Below are positions 12,947 to 25,663 of a stretch of DNA of 64,000 nucleotides, in pieces. Origin of the DNA: Dacryopinax spathularia (taxonomy: Eukaryota > Basidiomycota > Dacrymycetes > Dacrymycetales > Dacrymycetaceae); NCBI GenBank assembly GCA_037974965.1, contig JBBPFI010000002.1, forward strand, positions 1,364,001-1,428,000, in the 5' to 3' direction. The translations under genes were made by a program, and so were the position numbers. The notes under the pieces were generated by a model that saw only the letters and a program-made list of their open reading frames with translations, was not told the DNA's origin and did not search any database. How positions within the stretch are numbered: the stretch's first letter is position 1; every line of letters begins with the position of its first letter.

Positions 12947-14304
12947 CGGCGGACGATTCTGGAATTGAGCCGATATTGCCAGTCGAGCGAGTCGAGGCAA
13001 TGCCAGGCGCGTTGGGTAAGACCCGCCCTTCAAAAAGTTCGTGGTTCCAGTTTGGCGTGCCCGTATATAACGGTAGGAACACCTCTACCCTCATATGAGG
13101 CCATGAGGCACGGCGCCGACTGCATGGATCGCGCTCAGCGATACCACTGGTTCGGCCAACACAAGACATGGTGATTGCTCGAGGTCGGCAGCGGTGTAGA
13201 TTCGGACAGCGAGATTAGTAGGGGAATGATGACTGGACTGGCCACTTGGGCGACACTGGCGCAGAAGATATAGGTGCATTGGAGCGTGTTCAACAATCAG
13301 TTTCCCCTACTACGATAAGATTAGCCGATGGCGCATCACGGATATGCAATGAGGATACGACAGACCTGGTAAACAGACAATCCGGTCGGCAGGAGCCCGA
13401 AATAGACCCAGCATGCTGGACCCCGCCATGTGCATTCAGGAACCATAGAGCGAATAGAAGAATCCCAGTCCAGCTTGGCTCGTAGATCACACGTAAGCGT
13501 TAAGTGCCAGCACCGACAGAAAGGCTGAACTCGGTGATGCACCAACCTTGGCGCCAGCCAAGAGGCAACATAGCATATGGGTAGTATTGTTGAAGAGGTC
13601 GCAGGTGCGGTGCGAAAACCGTTGCCGACTTCTTCAGAGGGTCAATGACAGAAGTTGTTCGAACATGTCGCGCCGAGCTCCATGCCAGCACAGAGCAATA
13701 ACTCGCAAGGCAACGTCGAAAGCGAATGAGCGTTTCCCACAGTCCCGCTGACAACTATTATCCCCCGGTGCCAGCCATTTCTGGCAGTTTTGTGGGAGTG
13801 GTTTAACAAGCTTCCAAGTAAGAGCCAAGCCCTCTGCACCCTTATAAACAATGGGCCCGATCACTGCAAGGCCCTAAATTTAGCAAAACCACGTGACTTG
13901 CCGACACGGTGCGGACGCGCCGACAGAAGCGTATCGTAGAATTGAATTGCCCCTTTTGGGCGATCCGTATGAATCACGGCAACCAGGTTGCGCGATATCT
14001 TCAACATTAGACGTTATCAGAGCTCTCTGTTGCGCGGCATACTGAATTTACTTGGTTAAATGGCTCTGGATCGGGGGTGGCATTGCCGATACGGTGAATG
14101 TGGCATCCACTTATGAAAACCGCATGTTCGCGGTGCAAACTTTCTCTCCGGGATCGTCCAGCTTTCGATCTTCTCAGACGCATTCAATTCGAAGCATACA
14201 TGGAGCCTCTCAATGCTATAAAGACCTGTAAGAATGCCGGCTGCCGCATTCCTTCTGACTGCAGCGTCTCCTGCTTGGTCTTCTTGCTTTGCGATTAAGG
14301 CACA
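12947..14304. other. Intergenic region with possible membrane-protein relic (13090-13545, minus)
   Basis: 1.36 kb without a supported intact gene. On the minus strand, hydrophobic stretches occur in shifting frames between about 13545 and 13090 (for example WTGILLFALWFLNAHGG and CTYIFCASVAQVASPVIIPLL), separated by stops. They look like a decayed membrane-protein gene, but I could not match them to a family. The plus-strand promoter of the AAAP transporter must lie at the right end. Confidence 0.3.
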
Positions 14305-16666
14305 ATGTCCATCGCAGCACCAGGCGCGCTTTCCGTGGAGGATGCGGTATGACGTGATCTTATACTTTATATGGTCCCTTGCGCTGATCCAGGGTCTCGT
14401 ATAGGTGAACCCCAAGATCTTCACTGATGAGAAGAAGGAGCATGACCTTCTCGCTCCGGAGCACTACACCTGTGGGTACATTCTGCTCGTAGCAGAGCTG
14501 ATGTCAAGCTAAACACTTTCGACTCTGCACAGATCTCGCCAGCAGACCTCGTTTCGAGGACTACGTCTTCTATGCACAGGCTCAACGGGAGTCGGAAATC
14601 GACAGCAACTCTGTCGAGGACGGCCAAAAGTTCGGACCCTTCGGCCTCTGGCGGCACCAGAATGCGGCCGGCGTCCAACGGCCCGGAACGGAGAAAGAGA
14701 AAGACGCTTCCCCTATCGCGTCTCCTACTCCTCCGGTTGCGGAGTACGATATCCAAACGGAGGGCTTGACTGAGGAAGAGCGCGAGCGGGTCGATGCTTG
14801 GCGTGCGATCCGGATCACTTCCTGGGCTGGCGCGTTCTACCTCTGCACGACGGATATCTTGGGTCCCTTCAATGCGCCGTATGCTTTCCGTCAGAATGGC
14901 TATGTTCCTGGAGTGCTGCTCTATGCATTCAGTCAGTTATCGGTACCATAGGTGCTCGGTAGAAGCTGACGATTGGATAGTGGGTCTGCTGGCTTTCTAC
15001 GGCGGTGGAATGCTCTGGTATCTCTACGTGAAGCTCGACTCCGCTCGTTTCCCCGTCAAGAGCTAGTAAGCCCGACCATATTCCCATATCCCTCATGCTG
15101 TTGACGTGTCTGACCCAGTGCCGACATCGCCGAGCGCGTCGCTGGACCATACTTTCGTACATTCGTCACCTTCCTCGTCTTCGTGCACATGATCGTCAAC
15201 GTCGGCAACACCTGTCTCGGGAACGCGCAAGCCCTAGTCCAGATGGCAAAAGGCAACCTCTGCTTCATCGTAGCCGTCGTCATCTGGATCATTGTGTACG
15301 TGCTTCCTTCCTGTTTCCCCTCTCGGAGCACTGCTCATCGGAAATATCTGTACAGTGGGTTTGTGATCGGCCAGATTAGGACACTCAAGGCCTATGGCTG
15401 GCTCGCGAACTGCGCCGTCTGGCTCAATTACCTGCTTATATTCCTCTCTATGGGCTTTATTGCCCACAGCGAGCCGAACTTCTCTTCCGCAAAAGCAGCG
15501 TACGGGATCGACGCCGGCCCGGTGATAAAGCAGACGTTCGCGACTTACCCGATCTACGAGCGGGTAAATGGCGTGATGTGAGTCTTCTTACGGACTGGGT
15601 TGCTGAAGTGGGAGGAGGCTGATGGGGATGGCCAGGAACATCGTTTATGCTTATGGAGGAGCGACGATCTTCCCTCAAATTATTGCGGAGATGAGGAGGC
15701 CGATGGATTTCTGGAAGGCGTTCGCTATCGCCCAGGTCGTGATTATGACCGCATATATGATGTGTAAGTGCACACATTTACCTCTAGCGTGGTGCAGCTG
15801 ATTAAGATTGGGTAGATGGATTGTATGTCTACTCGTTCCAAGGGCAGTATACCCTGCCTTTGGCGTACCAGGGGGTGGCGAACTATCCGCTTCAGACCGT
15901 TGCGTGAGTATTATGAAGCCTGGGACAGCGTGCATCATCTGACATCATGGTAGGAACGTCATCTCGCTCATCTCTGGTATCATCGCCGGCGGTCTATACG
16001 GCAACATCGGTCTGAGTACGCGTTCTCCAGCTTCGCAGGAGAGCACAGCTGATCCCTTTCTGCAGAGGTGGCCTATGTCAACATCGTCGAAGACATCCTG
16101 CACGGCCCGCCCCTCATCACCCGGAAGGGCCGTATCACATGGACCAGTACGTTACTAACCTCTCCAACCATCGCCATAGCGCTGACAGGGGTTCCGGCAG
16201 TCTCCGTATTCGTCTTCTGGGGCGTAGCATTCGTGATCGGCACCGCCATCCCGCAAATCCAGAACCTCTCGGGCATGGTCGGCGCGACCACAAACGTGCA
16301 CTTCACATATTCCTTCCCGACAGGCTTCTACTTCATCTACAGCCTCATGTCCGCCGCGGCCTCCGGTGACCCGCCGTACGTCCCTGGGCAAGAGCACGTG
16401 CGGAAAGATAGCTGGAGGGAGTGGAGTAGGTGGAAGCGCGGGCTTACGGCTGGCACGAGGAGGGAGGTGGTGTTTAGGTACTTTAATTTGTTGCTTTCGC
16501 TCGCAGCGCTCGCGTTGGGCGGGATTGGGATATATGGAAGCGCGGAGAGTATCAGGGCGAGCTTCAAGGCCGGGTCGCCGAGTACGTGTTTTCTACTTTA
16601 ACTTATTGCTTGCTGATGGGTACTCATTGCTTTGTAGCGTCTTTCTCGTGCGCGGCGCCGGTATGA
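14305..16666 (+). CDS. AAAP-family amino-acid transporter (Aa_trans)
   Basis: Exons 14305-14346, 14405-14471, 14533-14931, 14981-15065, 15119-15295, 15356-15577, 15636-15763, 15816-15903, 15954-16015, 16066-16581 and 16638-16666 give about 590 residues; a possible extra 42-nt intron at 16147-16188 would remove 14. After a hydrophilic N-terminus of about 160 residues come roughly eleven membrane segments. Family signatures: the TTDILGPFNAPYAF block, NIVYAYGGATIFPQIIAEMRRP in the middle (the strongest fungal AAAP motif), Y-x-x-QGQYTLPLAYQ, and a TSFSCAAPV C-terminus. Members are proton-coupled permeases for neutral amino acids in plasma or vacuolar membrane. Substrate and localisation cannot be read from the sequence. 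Both neighbours are unrelated in function. Confidence 0.88.
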
Positions 16667-17609
16667 TCGAAGCACTCCTTACTTCTTCTCTAGAATATCT
16701 AACGGCGGAATAATACGGTATACTTCCTGGAATACGGTCTAGACTTCCTATCATATTAGAAATGCAACCTAGACTGGTCTGCAACCGTCTGACGTCCCGG
16801 AAGCCAAGTCTGGTGCCGAAGAGCACGTACCGACTGCCGATCGGCGGTGGATCTGCGGAGGGGTCTCATCAAACCGCCGGCGCCTCCCAAAAGGTCCAGA
16901 CCCGAAGTCCCCATTTCTGCCGACGCTTCTCGGCTGCGCATATGACACGTTTCCGGTGGTTGAGCGCGTTAACGCCCTCTGAACGAACGCGAAAACCAGC
17001 CTTTTGCATGCCATGGTGGAAAGGAGGGTGTGAAATACTGTTATTTTGGACTCTCACATGTAAGAATGCTCCGATCCGAACTAGTCGAGTTGGTGCGCTC
17101 CAAGACTTTTGCATGCTCCTGCATGGTCATTAAGAGCCCGCCAAGCCGCCCCGAGTCGTGTCATACGGTCAAGTCCGTGATTCGTTGCTTCCCACCCCGC
17201 ACTCCTTGTCCCGGCACAGCTCGGCATGCCGCCCCGAGCCCTCCAAGGAGAACAGGCTTGAGAGGAAAAGTATGAAAGAAGTTGTCGGCAGTGAGATGTG
17301 TAGCGGGATCAAACACGTCATTTGTGGGAGCGGGAAAGAATTAGGCGCGGGTGCTGTGGTCCCTACACCACCGAGCAGGAAGGAGGAGAGAGGAGGATTT
17401 AGACTCGCCTTTGGTGGGTTGCTCTTTTGGGAAGGTGACACCGTTCGGCCTCAGACACGAAGGCGCAAGTTGTCCAAGAACTGCAGTGGACAGGCACGGT
17501 GTCTCTTGCGAACCACCATACGCTGCAGTCCGTCCTGCGTCCACCTAACTTCACCTCCTCTCCATCACCCATCCTTCACACGTCCCGCCACATCCTCCGT
17601 CCATCCGCA
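16667..17609. other. Intergenic, YVH1 promoter region
   Basis: About 940 bp with no supported gene. The last 100 bp before the ATG at 17610 are C/T-rich (CCACCTAACTTCACC-like), typical of a fungal 5' UTR. Open frames here are short and lack any domain or splice support. Confidence 0.45.
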
Positions 17610-19820
17610 ATGGCACCCGTAGCAACCTCAACGCTCCTCGTCACCCCCTCACCCGCATCCGCAGCATCTTCAGATGGGAATGCCTTGAAGTATGTCCCGG
17701 ACGACTCGATGCACGAAGTGATCCCCAATCTCTGGCTGGGTGACTACCTCGCTGCCTCCTCGCCCGAACTTCTGCAACAGCACGGGATCACCTATGTCCT
17801 CTCTGCTCTGAGGTGGAAGCCCAAGGTCGCAGCTGGTGTAACGTACATGCATGTGGAGGTGGATGATACGCCTGATGGTGCGCCCTCCCCTTTCCACACT
17901 CAGGACGACTAGCTGCTGACTGTCAACTCCGCAGCTGACTTGCTGGCCCACCTCCCCTCCTGCGTCCGGTTCATCTCCGACGCCCTCGCCTCGAACCAAG
18001 CCATCCTCGTACACTGTCAAGCTGGCGTCTCGCGGAGCGCGACAATAGTAGTCGCCTACCTCATGTCGGCCCGCTCTCTCCCAGCCAACGAGGCCCTCGC
18101 GCTCGTCCAGCAAGCGAGACCACAAGCAAGTCCGAGCGAGACGTTCCTCGCCCAGCTGGCATTGTTCAGCGAGGTCAAGTTTAAAGTGAGCAAGAAGGAC
18201 AAGGCTACGAGGAGATTTTATCTGAGCAGGACAGCGGAGGAGGTCATGAGTGCGTTCCCCTTCCTTCTTTCTCTTAGCCTGGCCTTCCTGGCACCAGGCA
18301 AAGGGTTTGCTTCCGATCAAATGCTGACTTTTTGCTTCTGGTGTAGACGGCGACGGCTCCCCAGTCCCGCTAACGATGCTCGCTTCCTGGCCCGCAACCC
18401 CATCCAGCTCAACGCCCAGCACACCCTTGACCGCCCCCAAGCGAAGGATCAGGTGCAAGAAATGCCGACGCGAGCTCGCAACGCGAGAACATATGCTGGA
18501 CCATCATGTCGGTCCTGGGACGCAGCCGAGCACGCCCTATCCTTCTTCGGACAATGAGAGGGACCCAATGGAGCAGAGGACGAGTCTGTCGAGGCCTAAC
18601 AGTAGGCCGCCGAGCAGGGCTGGGAGTCGGTCTGGGAGCAGGCGAGGTTCGGCAGTAGGGGGTGAGAAACCTGCGTTAGAGGTGCCTCCTCCCTTGCCTA
18701 CAACAGGAGCAATGCCTAGGAGGAGGTCGAGCGCATCGAGTCCTCTGGCACAGGAACTACCTGTTCCGTCCGAGGCACTTGCTGCTCCGCCGCCGCTGTC
18801 GACACCTACGATCCCGGAAGACGCGGTCATGCCCTCCACCCCACTAGACGGGATCTCTGCGCGCCCGCCCGTGCGCAAGCCCAGCTTGAGGCGAAGCTTC
18901 GGTACCACTCCCGCTCCCGGTCTGGGGGCAGAAACAGTACCTCGACTGTCAGCACTGACGATGACGACTCTTCCGTCCTCCTCCACAAACTCTACCGGAA
19001 CAGGGAAGGAAGAAGACTCCGCAGTGAGCGAAGACGACGGCGATCCTCTGCCCTCACTGCCCCTTCGCTCGACAGGGCTGATGGCAGGCTCAGCACTGAA
19101 CGCCAACCTCCCTCCCGCACTCGCTGCCTTGCGGAGCATAAGCACCCCAGCCGTCCCGCCCCCAGCACCATCCTCAGGAGCAGCAGCACTCGGCTCCGCC
19201 ACCACCGTCGCTCCATCAACGGCAGCAGTAGGAGGCAGCGTAGCCCTCCGCAAAAAATCGTTCAACCTCCAAATGTCGCGCATTGACACCTCGCCCCCTT
19301 CGGCGACGGACGACTCCCCCGCCCCAGCGGGAATGGGCGTGCAGGGCCAGCCTTTGCCTGCGCTTGCGAGTGTTGCTAGGGTTGCGGATCGCGAGAAGGG
19401 CTATTTCTCGCCGCCGATATTGATTAATCCGGATTGTTCGGGGTATTTTCTGGAGCCGGTGCGTCTTCTTCGTCTCCTCCCCTTTTCTTGCTTTCCCACT
19501 TCCCTTCCCCGGCCTGTTGTTCTTCTCTCTTCTTTATTCTCGCGATGAGTGGAAGGAAGTATGCTAACCCACCCTCGCACAGATGAAATGGATGGACTTC
19601 CTCGAAGAAGGTGAACTCGGCGGGGCGATCTACTGCCCAAACAAGAAATGTAACGCCAAGCTGGGGAACTATGATTGGGCGGGCGTGAGGTGTGGGTGTA
19701 AGGAATGGATCGTTCCTGTACGTCTTTGACCTTTACCTATCCCCTTGCCTCGAACTCCGAGCTGACTTGATGGGGCAGGGGTTTTGTATACATAAGAGCA
19801 AGGTGGACGAAGATCTGTGA
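17610..19820 (+). CDS. YVH1: Dual-specificity phosphatase Yvh1 with expanded linker
   Basis: Exons 17610-17877, 17935-18249, 18365-19458, 19583-19717 and 19779-19820 give about 617 residues. The N-terminal dual-specificity phosphatase domain has VHCQAGVSRSATIVVAYLM, so the HCx5R signature has catalytic Cys at about 117 and Arg at 123. The C-terminal zinc-binding region is in pieces: CKKCRRELATREHMLDHH after the phosphatase domain, then YCPNKKCNAKLGNYDWAGVRCGCKEWIVPGFCIHKSKVD at the end. Yvh1 releases Mrt4 from late pre-60S ribosomes through its zinc domain, largely independent of catalysis. The two zinc-ligand clusters are separated by about 310 residues of Ser/Pro-rich sequence, whereas yeast Yvh1 totals 364 residues. 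The acceptor of intron 2 (18364) is chosen for frame and is less certain. Confidence 0.9.
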
Positions 19821-20380
19821 GCGGCGAAGACCGCGAGCAGTACTGGCCTTCAAGAAGATTGTCACAATACGTAGCGGATCCGCCCGGAGGACATCTCAAA
19901 TTCCCGCATCTGTACACTACTTACACCGCAAACACGCTGCCATATTTCCCGACCTTATGATCCCTCCCACGCCGGCTCTCCCGAGCCCGGCGCATATGCA
20001 CATGCCATTTCTCCATCTGAGAAAACTGCCTCAAGCCCCTCCCTTACTAAACGTTCTACATTAGATAGTCGTTGTATTGGTACAGTACAGAAGGGGTGTA
20101 CATGAATTGATGATCCGGTTGAGGAGTGGATAAAAATTGTGATAAGGAGTGTTCGATAAGAATGGTGGGGGTTGGGATGGAGGGAGGTCCGGATTATACC
20201 ATAAAGGCGGCGATATGGATACATATAGATATCGTAAGGTCCACTAAAGCACCCAGCAAGAGCGAGCGTATTGTAACAGGGGCGGCCACGTCCGCCCTGT
20301 GCGGCAGAGACCACGAAGCTGCGGATAAATCCGAATGACCGGCTGGCTGCTGGTATAAGGCAACAGATTCGTCAATGCCG
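19821..20380. other. Intergenic between convergent YVH1 and SPT8 3' ends
   Basis: 560 bp between two convergent genes, so it holds both 3' UTRs and terminators. No supported coding sequence, RNA gene or repeat was seen. Confidence 0.45.
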
Positions 20381-22744
20381 TTACCGGATCGGCGTAACCT
20401 CATGCACGAGGACTGTCCGTGAGCTGTCGCCCAGGTTGAAACCTCGATCTCCGCTGGCGGTGATCATGAACTTCGAAGTAGCGTCAATCACTAGCCCAAC
20501 GAGTCAGCACGCATTCACGCAAGAAGAGGAAGAGACGAGGCGTACATATTGACGAGATGATACCGTCATGGTGGCCTGCGATGATCTTGAACTGCACACC
20601 GGCTCGTCGGCTGGACGGGTTCGCATCTGGATCGAAGGCAGTCCGGACGTTCCATAACCGGATGTTGTCCTTCGATGCTCTGCGACAAAATTGAGCCGCA
20701 AAAGCATGGTGAGAGGGCAAGGGAAGACTCACGTTACGATGTGATCACCATCAGGGAAAGCAGCCACACATGATACAGGCCCAGAATCATCCGGATTCCG
20801 GATTGTCCTCAGCACCCTCGGAGCGCCAGTCGCTGTTCTTCGACCCAGCACTCGCAGGTCCCATACATCGACAGATTGGTTCCTCCGGCCTGCGTAGATG
20901 TATTGTCCGTTCGGCGACCAGCATGCAGAGATACACCATTTTGGCGTTCGTTCGTGCATCTCCAGTCGGCCGACTGAGCCCTGCACTCTCGTATCCCACA
21001 AAAGGACCTGGCCATCGACGGAGGCGGTCATGAGCACGTTGTCGGAGTAATTCGCGTATTGTGCCGGGCCTAGTACGGGGTAGGTGGATGCTGTTGATTG
21101 GGTTGTCACTTGTGGTTGCACGTTCGCGAAGAATCGGGCCGTCGTTGGTAAGTCGGTGGCGTCTTCGTCGGAGGAGTCATCTCCTCCTCCTTGGCCTCGG
21201 GTATGACCGTTGACAATAGTGTTATTACGACCATTGACCATCCCGTTCGTCATAGTCGGCGGTTGTGGAGGCTGGGATGGGCCGCCAGCTTGTTGCCCTC
21301 CATGCGGTTGATGATCAGGGTCAGGTTCGGCATCCGCGTCGGCATCCGAGTTATCGTCCATTTCTGCATCAAAGAGAGGGTCAAATCCCTCGTCCTCCCC
21401 ATTCCCGTCTGCTGCACCTCCTGCAGCTTGCCCAGGTATCGGGCCGTTGGGGGGTGCTCCATTCGTCATCCCAGCAGTACCGTTCGCTTGCGGTTCCTCT
21501 GCAGGTGTCATCGCGGCGATGCCATTATTCGGCTGTACACCGGTATGTGAATCTTCCTGCATGAATGGGCTGCTGCCTGGTGAGCTGAACGTGCTTGCGC
21601 CTTCCGGTCGTAAGGCGACCACTGTCATTTGGGACCCTTGTTGCCGGCCTTCTTCCTGTCGTCTTCGTTGGAATGGCCGGATGATTTGACCAGTATTTAG
21701 ATCCCATTGCTGCAAAGTCCCGTGGTCAGCTTGACGTGTGGGGAGGAGGGCAAACTTACGAAAGTTTGGTGATCCCATCCTCCGCTAAAGAAAGATTTCT
21801 CGTCATGGGCCATCGCCATGCACGAAACCGGACTATTGAGGTGTCCCTTGAAAACATGGTGTATGCTGCCAGGATCATGCCGGATCGTAAACAGGTTGAT
21901 GTGCCCATTTGTTGTTCCCGATAGGCCCCATAGCGCATCCAGCTGGCATATGAGTGAGTGGACGGGTAGTGGTTGCCGGTCTGGTCCTTCGGAGGAAGCG
22001 TTCATCCACCAGGACCGCATCACTCCTCCCTTGGTAATCCCTTCCCCAAGGCCGCAATACTGCCGTTGCTGTGAGGTGAGCAGACTCTCGCCGTTGACAC
22101 CGGCGAAGAAGTCGTAGTCCCGGACAAATCCGTCGTCGGAGCCGGTAAGAAGGTGTGTGAGGCAGAGAGATGACGCAAGGCAGTTCGTGTGCGTCTTTTC
22201 TGGATGAGGGAGCGCGCATATTGGATCGATGGCGTAAGAGCGATGAGGTACGTCGGCGGTGAAGAATAGGGCTCGTCGTTGTTGCTCCGCAGATGTAGGT
22301 TCTTGCGGAGCTTTTGGAATATCTGGATAGTCATCAGACGAGATTTAAATTGCCGAGTCGTCAGCACGCACCTTTGTCCTCATCATCATCCCCCTCAGCA
22401 TCATCCATATCAGCGTCACTCTGGTCATCATCATCGTCGTCGTCCTCGTCACCCTCAGCGTCCTCATCATCATAGTCCCCATCCCCGGGTTCCTCCAGAG
22501 ATTTCGCGAGATTCAGAGCATCCTTCTCATCCTCGTCTTCCGCCTCCGCATCATCCTCATCATCGTCATCCTCATCATCGTCATCATCATCGTCCTCGTC
22601 ATCATCATCATCGTCCTCAGCATCCATGTCTGCTTGTTCCTCGTTCTCCTCATCGGCGACCTGCTCGATGTCCTCATCCTGATCCTCCATATCCTCGCTC
22701 TCGTCACTTCCTCCAGGACTTCCATACTTCATGAAGTCGTCCAT
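20381..22744 (-). CDS. SPT8: SAGA complex subunit Spt8 (WD40)
   Basis: Minus-strand exons 22372-22744, 21760-22322, 20733-21709, 20546-20679 and 20381-20490 join in frame to 718 residues. The first 125 residues are extremely acidic, with long Asp/Glu runs. WD-type repeats follow: HTNCLASSLCLTHLLTGSDDGFVRDYDF, GHLNSPVSCMAMAHDEKSFFSGGWDHQTF, QWDLNTGQ, YANYSDNVLMTASVDGQVLLWDTR, WCISACWSPNGQYIYAGRRNQSVDVWDLR and TASKDNIRLWNV, and the protein ends near FMITASGDRGF. This order and the acidic N-terminus match Spt8, which delivers TBP for SAGA-dependent transcription in the nucleus. A 160-residue low-complexity insert (Asn/Gly/Pro-rich, acidic) lies between blades three and four. The start codon is shared with the divergent promoter toward the Cue3 gene. 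Confidence 0.92.
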
Positions 22745-23339
22745 TCCGACTCAGAATCTGTGCAATTGCAATTGCTGCGGTTCTTTCGTCGTTCAACGCC
22801 GCAGATTGACCACTTTTCCACTACAATATTCTTTGGTAGTTCTTAGTACCTGCATAATGGATATCATTAGTGCCAAGCTCGATGCCGCAGTGTGGGATGC
22901 TTACCACCCGCACCAATGCTTCAGGGACGCGTGCACATCCTTCGATTCCACGACGCAGGCGAGGGCACGCACGGTATGCTGGGCTCCCGTAGAGCTCGGG
23001 TTTACCGGTCGCGTTGGGGGTGTAATAAAAAGCCTGGGAAGTGACAATACTTCCTAGAGATATACGCAGCTTTACGTTCTTTTGTTCAACAATACGTGAA
23101 TGGCCGGACGTGTGAAGTGGCGAGGCTGAGCGGGGAGTCGCGAGCCGTACATTTCGGTGAGATTGGTTCCGCGGGGAAGCGACCCTAGGTCCCTGACGCT
23201 CACGTGGCTATCACGAAGCGTCATCATTCCTCCTTTTCGGTTTGGCGCCAACCCTCAAAGAGTCATCTCGTGTCACTTCCTGCTGTGCCCTCGTCTGGCT
23301 CCCAGTATATTACTCGCTCCGTTCGACAAAAGGGTAGCC
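22745..23339. promoter_or_regulatory. Divergent promoter SPT8 / CUE3
   Basis: 595 bp between two divergent start codons (22744 minus, 23340 plus), so it must contain both promoters and 5' UTRs. No TATA box is obvious. A short open frame over 23157-23339 runs into the Cue3 start in the same frame without a stop, but its composition is unlike coding sequence, so the ATG at 23340 is preferred. Confidence 0.5.
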
Positions 23340-25617
23340 ATGGTCGATGCTGGTACCATTAACATGCCTATCTGGCCGGCTGCGTCTTTGCGAGGCAAGA
23401 TTCCCGCCGCTCGATGGGAACAAGCGGTTGGCACGTTCGTTCACCAACTGACAGCCAACCTAGCAACCACGGACAATCGCCTTCTATGGAAGAACACCAG
23501 TTCTTTCGTCAAGAGTTATGTGCACGATGAAGCTGCTGAGCGTCTTCGGCAACTCGACTCGGAGCTACCGCCTGGTTCGCCGGCAGAGCTCACTTTGCGC
23601 AAATTGGCGTTTCAAGCTCTGCGAAGAATAGCCACCGTCTCAGGCGCTGTAGACTTGACGCTCCTTATGGACTCTGCCGTGGTTTACGAAGGAGGCAACC
23701 ACTCGGCTATGGCCTCGCTCACGGAGGACGCCGTTCGCACGGACCCCGGTCTGGCTCACGCGCTCACCACGCAAGCTTTGCCCGCTTTCACAGCAATGCT
23801 ACAGCAACCAAGCAGTGATGTTCGCCCCATCCTTCGAACATCGATTTGTCTCGTCAGACTCCTCGGCTGCGGTGCCAGCGTCACAGAAGCCCTCTCCGCT
23901 AATGAACTCGTCCTCGCTGTTGCCAAAGCTTACAACAGCGTCCTACTGGGCACTTCACCTGACGAGCAACTTGTCTTACAAACGAAAGCCAACCTGATGG
24001 ACGCATTCCGTATCCTTCTCTATCACCGCACATCAGCAGCAAGGCATCAGAAGACGAAGCGAGAACAGCTGTACGAGCTCCTGTTCCTCTTGAACGACGC
24101 AGCACCCGCTTCGTCGAATACACAGCCTCCGGCTGCTTCCTCAAGCCGGGCCACACTACTCCACGCACCGATATTGGCGGTTTATGAGTCGACGTATGGG
24201 CTATCGGAAACATTGGCCGCCATGGGTGTCGGGGAGGACGCGACGAGGGACTACATGGTGCAGACTTTGAAGGGGCTTCGGATACCTGGGCTTGGACAGC
24301 CTGTGCAGGCACCGCAACGGGTACACGCGCCGACGAACGGCAACACGGCCAATGGGAACACGAAGGGCAAGCAAAAGGAAACTGTAGGATACTTGCTATT
24401 GCTCACTGTGATTGTGGCTCTGAATGACAAGCAGCAGACTTCTTCCAACGATAGCAGCGAGCTCGACCTTAAAGTCACCCAAGTGCTCGATATCCTTCCG
24501 GACGAAGATCCCGCCCGTATCCGCGCATGTCTCCAACACTCCAAGTTCGGAGGCTCGGTCGAAGCAGTCATCTCAGCGCTCCTGGAAGGCAACGTGCCTG
24601 CCGATGTTATGTCTTCCAACGCTCGAGCCACATCTCATCCCCAGGAGAAGAAGGATGGCGCTGGCGCCTTCCCTCTCTTGGCAAGCAGGAGGAATGTGTT
24701 TGATGATGATCCTCTTGACTTCTCCAAGCTCCGAATAGGGAAGAACCGGTACGTCATGTGCTAGGTCTTTGATTGGCATGATCTGACCAGGTTTCAGGGA
24801 TAACGCTGATGGTCTCTTACGAGATCGATCGCATCTTGATGCTATCAAAGCGGACATCTTGAGGCGTGTGCAGGAGATGTCGGACGAAGAAGAGGAAGCA
24901 GAGGCAGCGGACGGAGGAAAGATAATTGCATTTGAAGAGGAACTGGAGGACGGTATGGAACCGGCTAGCGCTGTCAAGGTCACAAATGATGGCGAGGATA
25001 CGGACGAGGAAGAGGACGACGACACTGGCGACCCGCAAACCGCGAAGAAGGTCGATATCGAGTCGCTGCTTGAGCAGACTTACATCAGCGCTCCGAAGTT
25101 GTTTGACCGTGATTCTGCTACCCGGAGAACGAAGCAAAGGGCGGACTTGCGCGCGCAGACAGGTGCGCTGATATTCTCTTCCGCCCCGATAAATCATGTT
25201 CATATTCTGTTTAGGCTGGTCAGATGAACAGTTGGAAGGCTGGCGCATCATGCTTGAGCGAAATGTAAGCTGATCGATCTACTTCATCAACATTACATTG
25301 ATGAGAGAACACAGCCTCGGAAGGAGAAGATATTGCAGAAGCACGAGTTCTCTGGGAACAGGCCACTTGTTTCGGAGGACGAGGGTCATACGTCTTCTGC
25401 CCACGCATCAGACCGGGAAGGGCAAGGCAGCAGTCGCGGACGAGGTGGAGGGAGAGGTCGTGGAGGCGGCCGCGGACGAGGTGGAGATGGACGGGGCGGT
25501 GGCAACCCAGCTAGGGAGAGGGCGTGGAAAGATAAGAACAAGGCGAGGCAGGGCAATCATGACCGAAAGCGAGGGCACGACAAGAAGATGGCTCGGGCGG
25601 CGGGACCACCTGCATAA
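23340..25617 (+). CDS. CUE3: CUE-domain protein, Cue3/ASCC2 family (ribosome quality-control trigger subunit)
   Basis: Exons 23340-24748, 24798-25162, 25215-25264 and 25315-25617 give 708 residues. The N-terminal 400 residues are helical and begin with PIWPAASLRGKIPAARW. A CUE domain follows at about 410-460 (LKVTQVLDILPDEDPARIRACL ... VEAVISALLEGNVP), which binds ubiquitin. Next is the conserved FDDDPLDFSKLRIGK motif, an acidic segment, and the WSDEQLEGWRIMLERNPRKEKIL block near the C-terminus. The tail is RG/RGG-rich. Yeast Cue3 and human ASCC2 belong to the RQT/ASC-1 complex, which splits collided ubiquitinated ribosomes, and ASCC2 also recruits the alkylation-repair complex. The stop codon lies only 26 bp from the left end of a DNA transposon, so the original 3' UTR has been displaced. 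Confidence 0.88.
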
Positions 25618-25644
25618 TTACAGGCTGGCATCATATTCTTGTAG

Positions 25645-25663
25645 TGGATGTCTTCCCGTAGAC
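25645..25663 (+). repeat. Harbinger left terminal inverted repeat
   Basis: 19 bp, identical to the reverse complement of 28691-28709. The core itself contains a small inverted repeat, GTCT...AGAC. Confidence 0.9.

Noticed and set aside
13090-13545. Second rhodopsin-like gene on the minus strand
   Set aside because: Hydrophobic segments occur but in different frames with stops, and no family motif could be aligned; noted only as a possible relic.
18537-19289. 250-codon antisense open frame inside YVH1
   Set aside because: It is the shadow of the low-complexity Ser/Pro linker; the plus-strand gene is well supported on both sides.
22279-22734. His/Pro-rich 151-codon frame on the plus strand
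   Set aside because: Pure antisense translation of the Asp/Glu tract of Spt8.
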